Below are positions 29,838-37,599 of a stretch of DNA of 64,000 nt, piece after piece. Made by a program: the position numbers and the translations under genes. Numbering within the stretch: the stretch's first letter is position 1; every line of letters begins with the position of its first letter. The stretch is from Flavobacteriales bacterium (lineage in GTDB: Bacteria > Bacteroidota > Bacteroidia > Flavobacteriales > Flavobacteriaceae): positions 124,001-188,000 of the forward strand of contig JAGXRF010000018.1 of assembly GCA_018335925.1 (NCBI GenBank), written 5' to 3'. A model generated the notes under the pieces. The model did no database searches, had not been told where the DNA came from, and saw only the letters and a list, made by a program, of their open reading frames with translations.

Positions 29838-29890
29838 TGGGCTATCTAAATATACGATCCAAAGACGATGTTTAGATAGCCCATTTTTAT
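29838..29890 (+). terminator. Terminator of etfBA
   Basis: GGGCTATCTAAA (29839-29850) pairs with TTTAGATAGCCC (29871-29882), extended by a T-A pair on the outside, with a 20-nt loop and a following T-rich stretch. Confidence 0.8.
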
Positions 29891-29923
29891 TTTATTTTTG
29901 GAAGCAGAATAAGCGATTGATTC

Positions 29924-30541
29924 ATGAGTTTAGTAAAATTAGCCATCAAGGGAATTTCATACAGCCAAACACAAAATGGGGCTTATGCTCTGATATTAAG
30001 TGAAGTAGACGGAGAATTAAAGTTGCCAATAATCATTGGAGCTTTTGAAGCACAATCTATCGCAATAGCTTTAGAAAAAGAGTTAAAACCACCACGACCT
30101 CTTACCCACGATTTGTTTAAAAACTTTGCAGACAGATTTGATATTGTAGTAAAACAAGTCATCATTCACAAATTGGTTGATGGAGTTTTTTACAGCAGTA
30201 TTATATGCGAGCGCGATCGTATTGAAGAAATCATCGATGCACGAACTTCTGATGCTATAGCTTTGGCATTGCGTTTTAATGCTCCTATTTTTACTTATAA
30301 AAACATCTTAGATAAAGCTGGGGTATTTCTTAAAAATCCGAACGACCCCAATAGCATGCTGGACCAGCACTTAAGCAGTGGAACAGACGAACCGGAACCA
30401 ACTCCTGAACAAACCGCTAAATCAATTTACAGCAGTTATAGCGTACAAGAGCTGTATCAAATGTTAGAAGAAGCAGTGTTGAACGAAGACTACGAAAAAG
30501 CTGCCAAAATTAGAGATGAAATCTCCAAAAAAGAATCCTAG
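29924..30541 (+). CDS. Bifunctional nuclease (DUF151/BFN) domain protein with C-terminal UVR motif
   Basis: 205 residues. An N-terminal BFN/DUF151 domain covers about 1-135 (KLPIIIGAFEAQSIAIALEK, DARTSDAIALALRFNAPIF), and a C-terminal UvrB/UvrC-type motif covers about 172-202 (YQMLEEAVLNEDYEKAAKIR). DUF151 proteins are reported to have nuclease activity in plants and thermophiles; the UVR motif is a protein-interaction helix pair. The role here, possibly nucleic-acid processing or stress response, is inferred. Followed by the nucleoside transporter gene 13 bp downstream, so probably one operon. Confidence 0.88.
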   Translation: MSLVKLAIKGISYSQTQNGAYALILSEVDGELKLPIIIGAFEAQSIAIALEKELKPPRPLTHDLFKNFADRFDIVVKQVIIHKLVDGVFYSSIICERDRIEEIIDARTSDAIALALRFNAPIFTYKNILDKAGVFLKNPNDPNSMLDQHLSSGTDEPEPTPEQTAKSIYSSYSVQELYQMLEEAVLNEDYEKAAKIRDEISKKES

Positions 30542-30554
30542 CACCTAACCAACC

Positions 30555-32216
30555 ATGAACCACAAACTATTTATTTGGTGTACCCTTTTATTACTTTCTA
30601 CTGGACTTTTTAGTCAAGATTTAGAAAAGAAATGGGAATTATCTTCCTCTCCTAAAGATTATTTAGAACTCAAACAAGGTACCTACCAATTGCGAATAGC
30701 TGCGGATAGTTTGACCCAACAAGGAGATTATTTGGTGCAAGACAAGTTCTTGTTTTTGTTTGAAAATGGAGCAGATGCACCTACCAAACGATTTGTGATA
30801 GAAAAGAAAAACGATTCGGTTTTGGTGTTAAAGTCTAAAACCAAAGCATATTCATTTTTTGCCTCCAACAAAATGGAAGTCAAAAAAGAAACGGCTCAAA
30901 TCAAAGCTAGTGAAGGGGTTTCTTTTCAAAGTATTTGGAGAGGAGCATTGGGGATGATATCTCTATTGGCCATTGCACTCCTATTTAGTAGCAACCGAAA
31001 AAAAATCAATTGGAAAACGGTAGGAATTGGCTTGATTTTGCAGTTGATTTTGGCAGTGGGAGTGCTAAAAGTAGATTTTGTAAAAAACGCTTTTGAAAAA
31101 GTAGGCCAAGGATTCGTTTTAATTTTAGATTTCACCAAAGCAGGAAGTGAATTTTTGTTAGGCGGCATGATGAATGTGGAGAGTTTTGGTTTTATCTTTT
31201 TATTTCAAGTATTGCCAACTATTGTGTTTTTCTCTGCTTTAACTTCATTGTTATTTTATTTAGGAATCATCCAGCTAGTTGTTAAAGGATTGGCCATATT
31301 GCTCACCAAAGCCTTAGGAATTTCGGGTGCAGAAAGTTTGTCGGTAGCTGGAAATATTTTCTTAGGTCAAACCGAAGCTCCTCTGATGATCAAAGCTTAC
31401 TTAGAGAAAATGAATAAATCTGAAATTCTATTGGTAATGGTTGGTGGAATGGCTACCGTTGCAGGTGGTGTTTTGGCAGCATATATTGGATTTTTAGGAG
31501 GAAACGACCCGGTTTTACGTTTGGAGTTTGCCAAGCATTTACTGGCTGCATCTGTAATGGCTGCACCAGGAGCCATTGTAATTTCAAAAATACTGTACCC
31601 TCAAACTGAAAACATCGAAAAAGAAGTCCATGTTTCTAAAGATAAAATTGGTTCCAACATTTTAGATGCCATTGCAACAGGTACCACCGAAGGTTTGAAA
31701 TTAGCAGCCAATGTAGCAGCCATGTTATTAGTTTTTATAGCATTTATTGCCATGATCAATTATATTTTAGGAGATGTGATTGGCACGTACACAGGATTAA
31801 ATGATTTTATTGCAAGCAAAACCCCTTATACTAAATTCTCTCTAGAAACCATCTTAGGATTGGTATTTGCTCCTTTGATGTGGTTGATTGGAGTTGCCAA
31901 TGAAGATATTATGTTAATGGGACAGTTGTTAGGAATCAAATTGGCCGCTTCTGAATTTGTTGGCTATATTCAATTAGCTGAATTGAAAAATGCTGCCAAT
32001 GCCATTCATTTTACTCATAATAAATCGGTAATCATGGCTACGTATATGTTATGTGGGTTTGCAAATTTTGCTTCAATAGGCATTCAAATTGGTGGAATTG
32101 GTTCATTGGCTCCAAACCAACGCAAAACTTTATCAGAGTTTGGATTAAAAGCAGTCATTGGAGGAAGTTTGGCCTCGTTGTTATCTGCAACTATTGCAGG
32201 GATGATAATAGGATAG
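30555..32216 (+). CDS. Concentrative nucleoside transporter (CNT/NupC family) with N-terminal secreted domain
   Basis: 553 residues, well above the roughly 400 of ordinary NupC. Residues 1-20 form a cleavable-type signal peptide (KLFIWCTLLLLSTGLFSQ), residues about 20-120 a periplasmic beta-rich domain (ELKQGTYQLRIAADSLTQQG), and from about 130 the CNT transporter core follows. Recognised segments are SGAESLSVAGNIFLGQTEAP, VANEDIMLMGQLLG and CGFANFASIGIQIGGIGSLAP, which carry the sodium- and nucleoside-binding residues of the family. Imports nucleosides with Na+ or H+. The fused periplasmic domain could be a substrate-handling part, which is inference. Confidence 0.9.
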   Translation: MNHKLFIWCTLLLLSTGLFSQDLEKKWELSSSPKDYLELKQGTYQLRIAADSLTQQGDYLVQDKFLFLFENGADAPTKRFVIEKKNDSVLVLKSKTKAYSFFASNKMEVKKETAQIKASEGVSFQSIWRGALGMISLLAIALLFSSNRKKINWKTVGIGLILQLILAVGVLKVDFVKNAFEKVGQGFVLILDFTKAGSEFLLGGMMNVESFGFIFLFQVLPTIVFFSALTSLLFYLGIIQLVVKGLAILLTKALGISGAESLSVAGNIFLGQTEAPLMIKAYLEKMNKSEILLVMVGGMATVAGGVLAAYIGFLGGNDPVLRLEFAKHLLAASVMAAPGAIVISKILYPQTENIEKEVHVSKDKIGSNILDAIATGTTEGLKLAANVAAMLLVFIAFIAMINYILGDVIGTYTGLNDFIASKTPYTKFSLETILGLVFAPLMWLIGVANEDIMLMGQLLGIKLAASEFVGYIQLAELKNAANAIHFTHNKSVIMATYMLCGFANFASIGIQIGGIGSLAPNQRKTLSEFGLKAVIGGSLASLLSATIAGMIIG

Positions 32217-32239
32217 GTAATAGGTGAATGGTGAAAGGT
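32216..32239 (+). repeat. Left copy of inverted repeat around four-helix-bundle gene
   Basis: A GGTAATAGGTGAATGGTGAA-type purine-rich repeat begins at the last base of the transporter stop codon. Related words (AAAGGTAATGG, GGTGAAAGG, GGTAATAGGTAAATG) continue to about 32288. An inverted, degenerate copy lies at 32662-32686 on the other side of the small gene. Confidence 0.7.
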
Positions 32240-32300
32240 AATGGTTTAATGTTGAAGGGTGAAAGGCCATAGGTAATAGGTAAATGTTTAGTAGAATAAA

Positions 32301-32654
32301 ATGAGAAATTTCAGAGAGTTAGACATTTGGAAGGAATCAATTTTAATTGCAAAAGAGGTATATTTACTGATGGCCTCTATACTAACAGACGAAAAGTTAG
32401 GATTAATATCTCAAATTAAAAGAAATGTTGTGTACATTTCACCCAATATTGCTGAATGCTGTTCTAGAAAGTCAGACAAATATTTTGCTCGTTTTTTAGA
32501 AATTAGTTTAGGCTCATACTATGAATTAGAAACCCAATTAATTCTTTGTTTGGAGTTCCAATTCATCACTAATGAGAAATTTCATATTATAGATACACGA
32601 GTTAAATTAATTCAAAGAAAAATAGCATCTTTTATCCATCATTTAAACCAATAA
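32301..32654 (+). CDS. Four-helix bundle protein (23S rRNA intervening-sequence family)
   Basis: 117 residues, all-helical. N-terminus RNFRELDIWKESILIAKEVY and the ISPNIAECCSRKSDKYFARFLEISLGSYYELETQL core are the hallmarks of the family first found in intervening sequences of 23S rRNA genes. In Bacteroidota it appears scattered between unrelated genes. Function unknown; no catalytic residues. Here it sits alone between the nucleoside transporter and thyA, enclosed by inverted GGTAAT-rich repeats, consistent with independent acquisition. Confidence 0.88.
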   Translation: MRNFRELDIWKESILIAKEVYLLMASILTDEKLGLISQIKRNVVYISPNIAECCSRKSDKYFARFLEISLGSYYELETQLILCLEFQFITNEKFHIIDTRVKLIQRKIASFIHHLNQ

Positions 32655-32661
32655 GGCTTTT

Positions 32662-32686
32662 ACCTTTTTCACTTTAACTTATTACC
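32662..32686 (-). repeat. Right copy of inverted repeat around four-helix-bundle gene
   Basis: ACCTTTTTCACTTTAACTTA followed by TTACC is an imperfect inverse of 32216-32239. It ends 7 bp before the thyA start codon. Confidence 0.6.
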
Positions 32687-32692
32687 AATACC

Positions 32693-33538
32693 ATGAAAGC
32701 TTACCACGATTTACTTCAACATATTTTAGACCATGGCCACCAGAAAGGTGACCGAACCGGAACCGGAACCATAAGCGTGTTTGGATACCAAATGCGTTTT
32801 GATTTGTCGAAAGGCTTTCCGTTAGTTACCACCAAAAAGGTACACATGAAGTCGATTATTTACGAATTGTTGTGGTTTTTAAAAGGAGAAACCAATATAG
32901 GTTATTTAAAAGAAAATGGCGTAAAAATTTGGGACGAATGGGCAGATGAAAATGGCGATTTGGGTCCGGTATATGGCCACCAATGGAGAAATTGGAACAG
33001 CGAAAATTTAGACCAAATTGCGGAGTTGATCCAAACCATTAAGAATAATCCGAATAGCAGAAGAATGTTAGTGAGTGCTTGGAACCCAAGTGTATTGCCT
33101 GATACCTCCAAATCTTTTGCAGAAAATGTGGCCAATGGAAAAGCAGCTTTGCCTCCGTGCCATGCCTTTTTTCAGTTTTATGTGGCTCCGGCTACTACTG
33201 CAAATGGCAAAGGAAAGTTATCTTGCCAATTGTACCAACGAAGTGCAGATGTGTTTTTAGGAGTGCCTTTTAATATTGCATCTTACGCTTTGTTAACCAT
33301 GATGATTGCCCAAGTGTGCGATTTAGAAGTTGGAGATTTTGTGCACACCTTTGGGGATGTTCATATTTACAACAACCACCTAGAGCAAGTAAAATTGCAG
33401 TTGAGTAGAGAATGCAGAACTTTGCCAACTTTGCAAATCAATTCAAATGTGAAGGATATTTTTTCTTTCCAGTACGAAGATTTTACTTTGTTAAACTACG
33501 ATCCGCACCCTGCAATTAAAGGAGAAGTGGCAGTGTAA
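32693..33538 (+). CDS. thyA: Thymidylate synthase
   Basis: Methylates dUMP to dTMP using methylene-tetrahydrofolate, producing dihydrofolate. 281 residues; E. coli ThyA has 264, and the difference is a short insert before the active site ([11 protein letters not shown]) and another after it ([11 protein letters not shown]). The nucleophile is C156 in [12 protein letters not shown]. Other signatures are [36 protein letters not shown] and GDVHIYNNH. Dihydrofolate reductase, which recycles its product, lies 1.4 kb downstream on the same strand. Confidence 0.97.
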   Translation: MKAYHDLLQHILDHGHQKGDRTGTGTISVFGYQMRFDLSKGFPLVTTKKVHMKSIIYELLWFLKGETNIGYLKENGVKIWDEWADENGDLGPVYGHQWRNWNSENLDQIAELIQTIKNNPNSRRMLVSAWNPSVLPDTSKSFAENVANGKAALPPCHAFFQFYVAPATTANGKGKLSCQLYQRSADVFLGVPFNIASYALLTMMIAQVCDLEVGDFVHTFGDVHIYNNHLEQVKLQLSRECRTLPTLQINSNVKDIFSFQYEDFTLLNYDPHPAIKGEVAV

Positions 33539-33548
33539 TAACATCAAG

Positions 33549-33974
33549 ATGAAAAATTTAATCGCATTATTTTTATTTGGGGCTACCTTGGTTTTTGCCC
33601 AAGAAGTTCCCAAGGTAAAAGATGGTATATTGATTCCAAAGGTAGAGTTGTATCCCATCTTTCCAGGATGCGAAGATTTAGAAGCCAGTCAACAACCTGA
33701 CTGTTTTCAAGAAAAATTAAAAGAACATCTTCAAAAAAACCAAACCTATCCAAAAGAAGCTATAAAGCAAAAAATCCAAGGGAGAGTGTATGTTACTTTT
33801 ATTATTGATAAACAAGGAGATGTGGTGATTAACCATGTAAGAGCTCCGCATGAATCACTTGGTAATGAAGCCAAAAGAGTGATTTTACTTTTACCAAAAA
33901 TGAAACCCGGAATGTACCAAGGAAATGCAATTGACACACCTTTTACGATTCCTTTGCTTTTTAGATTTAATTGA
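33549..33974 (+). CDS. Secreted TonB C-terminal-domain protein
   Basis: 141 residues. A signal peptide (KNLIALFLFGATLVFAQ) rather than a membrane anchor is followed by the PIFPGCED segment and a TonB-C domain (AIKQKIQGRVYVTFIIDKQG ... IPLLFRFN). Such short TonB-C proteins without the proline-rich linker are common in Flavobacteriia. It cannot itself span the periplasm from an inner-membrane anchor, so energising a receptor is doubtful. Starts 10 bp after thyA. Confidence 0.85.
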   Translation: MKNLIALFLFGATLVFAQEVPKVKDGILIPKVELYPIFPGCEDLEASQQPDCFQEKLKEHLQKNQTYPKEAIKQKIQGRVYVTFIIDKQGDVVINHVRAPHESLGNEAKRVILLLPKMKPGMYQGNAIDTPFTIPLLFRFN

Positions 33975-33990
33975 AAAAGTATTTTAAACA

Positions 33991-34025
33991 AAAAAGCCGA
34001 CTCGCAAGAGTCGGCTATAATTTTT
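33991..34025. terminator. Bidirectional terminator
   Basis: GCCGACTC (33996-34003), a GCAA tetraloop and GAGTCGGC (34008-34015), with A-run before and T-run after. Serves the convergent TonB-C and CBM48 genes. Confidence 0.92.
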
Positions 34026-34320
34026 AAACTGCCAATACGGAGTTTTCAGCAGCAGCAAAATCGTTCCATTGGTACGCATCTGCAGCTTCATCGTTTACAA
34101 ATTGTCCGTCTACAATATAACGGAATTCGTAGGTTGCAGAAGCAGGAAGTTCAAAGGTTCCTTTAAAAGTCCCGTTTTTTAATTTTCCTAAAGCACCAGC
34201 TTCCGGATCCCAATTGTTAAAATCACCCACTACCGATGCTGTAGTAGCATCTTTAGCTTCAATAGAAAAAGTTACTTTACAAACTGGTTTACTTTTTATG
34301 AATTGTTTTTTAATTGCCAT
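34024..34320 (-). CDS. CBM48 / isoamylase early-set domain protein
   Basis: 98 residues consisting of a single glycogen-binding-type (CBM48/AMPK-beta-like) domain: KVTFSIEAKDATTASVVGDF, NNWDP, YEFRYIVDGQFVNDE. No signal peptide, so cytoplasmic. Stand-alone versions of this domain are common in Bacteroidota and are presumed to bind alpha-glucans or act as regulatory subunits. No glycogen enzyme is adjacent. Confidence 0.88.
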   Translation of the reverse strand: MAIKKQFIKSKPVCKVTFSIEAKDATTASVVGDFNNWDPEAGALGKLKNGTFKGTFELPASATYEFRYIVDGQFVNDEAADAYQWNDFAAAENSVLAV

Positions 34321-34560
34321 GGTTACAACGTTTTATTGTTCGACTACAAAGAAAGCAATACTTGTTTGAATATCAAATAGTTAGTTGTATTTTTGTCATA
34401 TTCACAGCAATACCGTTAAATGAGTTCATTATTAAAAATTTTTCCTACCTCCACTTTTATTTTTAAAATAGGAAAACGTTTTCTAATTTTATTATCCTAA
34501 TTTTACTATTCGTCAAAAAAAGTGCAATAAAAAGGTTTTCTCTCTCAAAATCATCGATTT

Positions 34561-34893
34561 ATGGAAAATGAGCAACACGAAAAATACGAATATGCCCGCA
34601 ATCGAATTCGGCAAAAAAAGCGTTTGTACTATCATTTTGTGGTATTTTTGTTGGGTTCGTTGTTTATGTATTTGGCCAACAATTTGTTTCAAGTATTTCC
34701 GGATACCCAATGGTATTCGTGGGTAATTGCATTGTGGCTATTTTTGTTTATTTTACATTTTATTCGAGTGTATATTACCGATCGATTTATGAACAAACAA
34801 TGGGAACGAGATCAAATTAACAAGCTCATTGCCAAACAAGAGCAACGAATTGCCCAATTAGAAAAAAAACACCTACCACCAACCGAAAACTAA
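34561..34893 (+). CDS. 2TM-domain membrane protein
   Basis: 110 residues. A charged N-terminus (RNRIRQKKRLYYH) leads into two membrane helices at about 23-45 and 53-75, separated by a short aromatic loop (FPDTQWYSW). A basic/acidic coiled C-terminal tail follows. This is the 2TM domain common in Flavobacteriia, sometimes fused to LytTR regulators; alone its function is unknown. Followed 3 nt later by folA. Confidence 0.85.
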   Translation: MENEQHEKYEYARNRIRQKKRLYYHFVVFLLGSLFMYLANNLFQVFPDTQWYSWVIALWLFLFILHFIRVYITDRFMNKQWERDQINKLIAKQEQRIAQLEKKHLPPTEN

Positions 34894-34896
34894 ACC

Positions 34897-35388
34897 ATGC
34901 AAATTATTGCAATTGCTGCTGTAGCAGAAGACCGAGCTCTTGGTAAAAACAACGATTTGTTGTGGCACTTGCCAAACGACTTTAAGCGGTTTAAACAATT
35001 AACTACCGGACATTTTATTATTATGGGAAGAAAAACATTGGAGAGTTTTCCGAAATTACTTCCCAATCGAACCCACGTGGTGGTGTCTCGACAAAAAAAT
35101 TACCAACCCGAAGGGGTTTTGGTGGTTGCTAATTTGCAAGAAGCTTTGGAGCAGTGTAAAGGGCAAGAAAAAGTTTATGTGATTGGTGGTGGACAAATAT
35201 ACCAGCAGAGTTTGCCTTTATGTACCCATTTAGAAATTACTTTGGTGCATGCTCATTTCCCCGATGCAGAAGTACATTTTCCGGAAATTGACGAAAACCA
35301 ATGGAAATTGACTTTTAAAGAATTTCATCCGAAAGACGACAAACATGCGTATGACTTTACTTACCTAACTTATGAGAGGATTGTGTAA
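34897..35388 (+). CDS. folA: Dihydrofolate reductase
   Basis: Reduces dihydrofolate to tetrahydrofolate with NADPH. 163 residues, normal length. Recognisable: IAAVAEDRALGKNNDLLWHLPND with the substrate-binding acid, FIIMGRKTLES, PNRTHVVVSR, VYVIGGGQIYQQ and the C-terminal beta strand KHAYDFTYLTYER. Functionally linked to thyA 1.4 kb upstream and to the metH/metF folate genes further on. Confidence 0.96.
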   Translation: MQIIAIAAVAEDRALGKNNDLLWHLPNDFKRFKQLTTGHFIIMGRKTLESFPKLLPNRTHVVVSRQKNYQPEGVLVVANLQEALEQCKGQEKVYVIGGGQIYQQSLPLCTHLEITLVHAHFPDAEVHFPEIDENQWKLTFKEFHPKDDKHAYDFTYLTYERIV

Positions 35389-35395
35389 AATACAC

Positions 35396-35403
35396 TATTT
35401 TTG
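35396..35403 (+). promoter_or_regulatory. -7 box for ubiE-porT
   Basis: TATTTTTG (TAnnTTTG) followed by CACC, 21 nt before the ubiE ATG. No good TTTG at -33. Suggests ubiE can be transcribed separately from folA. Confidence 0.4.
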
Positions 35404-35424
35404 CACCTTCCAAAACAAGCATTC

Positions 35425-36177
35425 ATGAGCAAGCAAAAAGACCACAATTTAATTACTCCGTACCAAGACCAAAGCTCAAAAAAAGAGCAAGTAGCCAAAA
35501 TGTTTGACACCATTTCGGAAAATTATGACGGAATGAATCGAGTAATTTCCTTTGGTACCGATATTGCTTGGAGAAAAAAAGTACTGAAAACCGTGCAAGA
35601 TTTGCAACCGGAAACCATTTTAGACATTGCTACCGGAACGGGTGATTTGGCTATTTTAATGGCCAATAGTAGTGCTAAAAAAATTATCGGATTAGATATT
35701 TCTGCCGGAATGTTAGAGGTTGGCAAAAAGAAAATAGCTCAAAAACAACTGTCCAACAAAATTGAAATGGTTTTAGGAGATTCTGAAAATATTCCGTTTG
35801 CAGATAATTACTATGATGCGGTTACGGTTGCTTTTGGCATCCGAAACTTTGAACATTTAGAAAAAGGACTTTCTGAAATTCTTCGCGTATTAAAGCCAAA
35901 TGGTAAATTGGTGATTTTAGAAACCTCTGTTCCCGAAAAATTTCCGTTCAAACAAGGCTATCATTTGTACACCAAATATATTTTGCCAAACTTAGGCAGG
36001 CTCTTTTCTAAAGACAAAACAGCTTATGCCTATTTATCAGAATCTGCCAAAGCATTTCCGTATGGAGAGGTGTTAAACAATAAATTGCGAAAAATTGGGT
36101 TTTTAGAGGTACAATCCTTCCCACAAACCATGGGAGTGGCCACCATTTATCACGCTAGTAAAGGCAGCAATGTATGA
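35425..36177 (+). CDS. ubiE: Demethylmenaquinone methyltransferase
   Basis: SAM-dependent C-methylation of demethylmenaquinone to menaquinone (also called MenG). 250 residues from the ATG at 35425; a TTG at 35401 opens the frame earlier but overlaps the -7 box. Family signatures: FDTISENYDGMNRVISFGTD near the N-terminus, the SAM-binding LDIATGTGDLAI, VTVAFGIRNFEHLEKGL, and LPNLGRLFSKDKTAYAYLSESAKAFP. Overlaps the next gene by 4 nt (ATGA). Confidence 0.95.
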   Translation: MSKQKDHNLITPYQDQSSKKEQVAKMFDTISENYDGMNRVISFGTDIAWRKKVLKTVQDLQPETILDIATGTGDLAILMANSSAKKIIGLDISAGMLEVGKKKIAQKQLSNKIEMVLGDSENIPFADNYYDAVTVAFGIRNFEHLEKGLSEILRVLKPNGKLVILETSVPEKFPFKQGYHLYTKYILPNLGRLFSKDKTAYAYLSESAKAFPYGEVLNNKLRKIGFLEVQSFPQTMGVATIYHASKGSNV

Positions 36178-36872
36178 AGAAATTGATAGTTATTAGTTGT
36201 ATTATTTACACCAGCCTTGGTTTTGCCCAGTTTGGTATTTTTAATAAAAATCCGTTAATCAACATGGAAAACTTCCAAAAGCAAAGAGTGCATTGGGGGT
36301 ATTTTTTGGGGTTTAATACCTACGATTTTAAATTTGATTACTTACAAGATATTGGAGAAGTAAAAGTTGCTAGTAGCTTTGGTTTTAATGTAGGATTGGT
36401 AGGAAATTTACGCATCAACGATTATTTTGATTTGCGTTTTGAACCAGGACTGTATTACACCGAAAGAGATTTAGAATTCCCTAATTTTTCTAATTTAAGC
36501 CAAGCCAATCGAGAAGCAAAATCTACCTATTTGCATTTTCCTTTGTTGCTAAAATACTCCGCTTTACGAACCGGTAATGTGAAACCTTATTTGGTTGGAG
36601 GATTTTCTACAGCAACCAATTTGGCAAGTAATTCAAAAGCAATAGATGATAATTTAAACAACCGTTTTCGGGTAAGCCAATGGACCTACCACTACGAAAT
36701 TGGTTTTGGGGTAGATATTTTTACCGAGCACTTTATTTTTTCTCCTTCTATTAGAGGGGTATTTGGTATTGGAAATGAATTAATCCCTGATAACGACCCT
36801 AACAGTCCGTGGACTAGCAACATTAGCAGTATGCGTTCCAGAGGTTTGCTGATTAATTTTACCTTTCATTAA
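36174..36872 (+). CDS. porT: PorT/SprT-like outer-membrane protein
   Basis: 232 residues with a signal peptide (KKLIVISCIIYTSLGFAQ) and an eight-strand-type barrel (HWGYFLGFNTYDFKF, FDLRFEPGLYYTERD, HFPLLLKYSA, KPYLVGGFSTATNL). PorT (SprT in Flavobacterium) is required for type IX secretion and gliding. The call rests on this sequence pattern and on the gene's position directly after ubiE, the arrangement I recall for flavobacterial porT genes; a general PorT-family barrel is the alternative. The three T9SS cargo genes in this window make a T9SS component plausible. Confidence 0.72.
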   Translation: MKKLIVISCIIYTSLGFAQFGIFNKNPLINMENFQKQRVHWGYFLGFNTYDFKFDYLQDIGEVKVASSFGFNVGLVGNLRINDYFDLRFEPGLYYTERDLEFPNFSNLSQANREAKSTYLHFPLLLKYSALRTGNVKPYLVGGFSTATNLASNSKAIDDNLNNRFRVSQWTYHYEIGFGVDIFTEHFIFSPSIRGVFGIGNELIPDNDPNSPWTSNISSMRSRGLLINFTFH

Positions 36873-37594
36873 TTTCCTCTCAGCCATTCACTTAAGATAA
36901 TGGCTGTGGCATTGGCTACATTCAAACTTTCTGCTTTTTGAAATGGTCCAAACCTCGGAATGGTAATTGCTTCTTGGATATGGGCTTTGATGGCATCTGA
37001 AATGCCGTGCGATTCGCTTCCCATCACGATAATTCCTTCCGTTTCCAGTTTGGTTTGGTAAATATTGGTACCATCCAACAAAGTGCCATAAATTTTTCCG
37101 GAGTAGCTTTTTAATACTTTTTCTAAGTCTACAACATGCACCTGCACTCTGGTTAAAGAACCCATCGTTGCTTGGATTACTTTTGGGTTGTAAACTTCTA
37201 CGGTATCTTTGCTGCACAATAAAGTTTCAATGCCAAACCAATCGCACAAACGAATAATGGTACCCAAATTTCCCGGATCGCGAACTTGATCCAACGCAAT
37301 GATTCTTCCGTTTAATTGCATTGGTTTTATGGCTGGAATTTTAAAAACTCCCAACATTTCAGAAGCTTGTTCAAAGCAACTCATTTTTTGCATTTCTTGG
37401 GTGGTAACCAATTTAAACGGGAATTTTTTATGCAAAAACTGCTCTTTGGTAGTAAACAAGTAAACAGCATCCCATCCAGCTTCTAAAAACTCATGGACCG
37501 ATTTTACGCCTTCTACCAAAAACAATTGGTGTTGGTTTCGAAATTTTTTGGTGTGTAGTTGCGAAATTAGTTTTAACTGGTTTTTAATCACCAT
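36869..37594 (-). CDS. TrmH/SpoU-family RNA 2'-O-methyltransferase
   Basis: 241 residues. The N-terminal substrate-binding region (about 1-95: KLISQLHTKKFRNQHQLFLVEGVKSVHEFL) is followed by the knotted SPOUT domain with its three motifs: IALDQVRDPGNLGTIIR, IIVMGSESHGIS and ITIPRFGPFQKAESLNVANATAI. Methylates a ribose in rRNA or tRNA; target not decidable. Its 3' end overlaps porT convergently by 4 nt, and its start is 5 bp from the divergent tamL start. Confidence 0.92.
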   Translation of the reverse strand: MVIKNQLKLISQLHTKKFRNQHQLFLVEGVKSVHEFLEAGWDAVYLFTTKEQFLHKKFPFKLVTTQEMQKMSCFEQASEMLGVFKIPAIKPMQLNGRIIALDQVRDPGNLGTIIRLCDWFGIETLLCSKDTVEVYNPKVIQATMGSLTRVQVHVVDLEKVLKSYSGKIYGTLLDGTNIYQTKLETEGIIVMGSESHGISDAIKAHIQEAITIPRFGPFQKAESLNVANATAIILSEWLRGN

Positions 37595-37599
37595 AAAAA

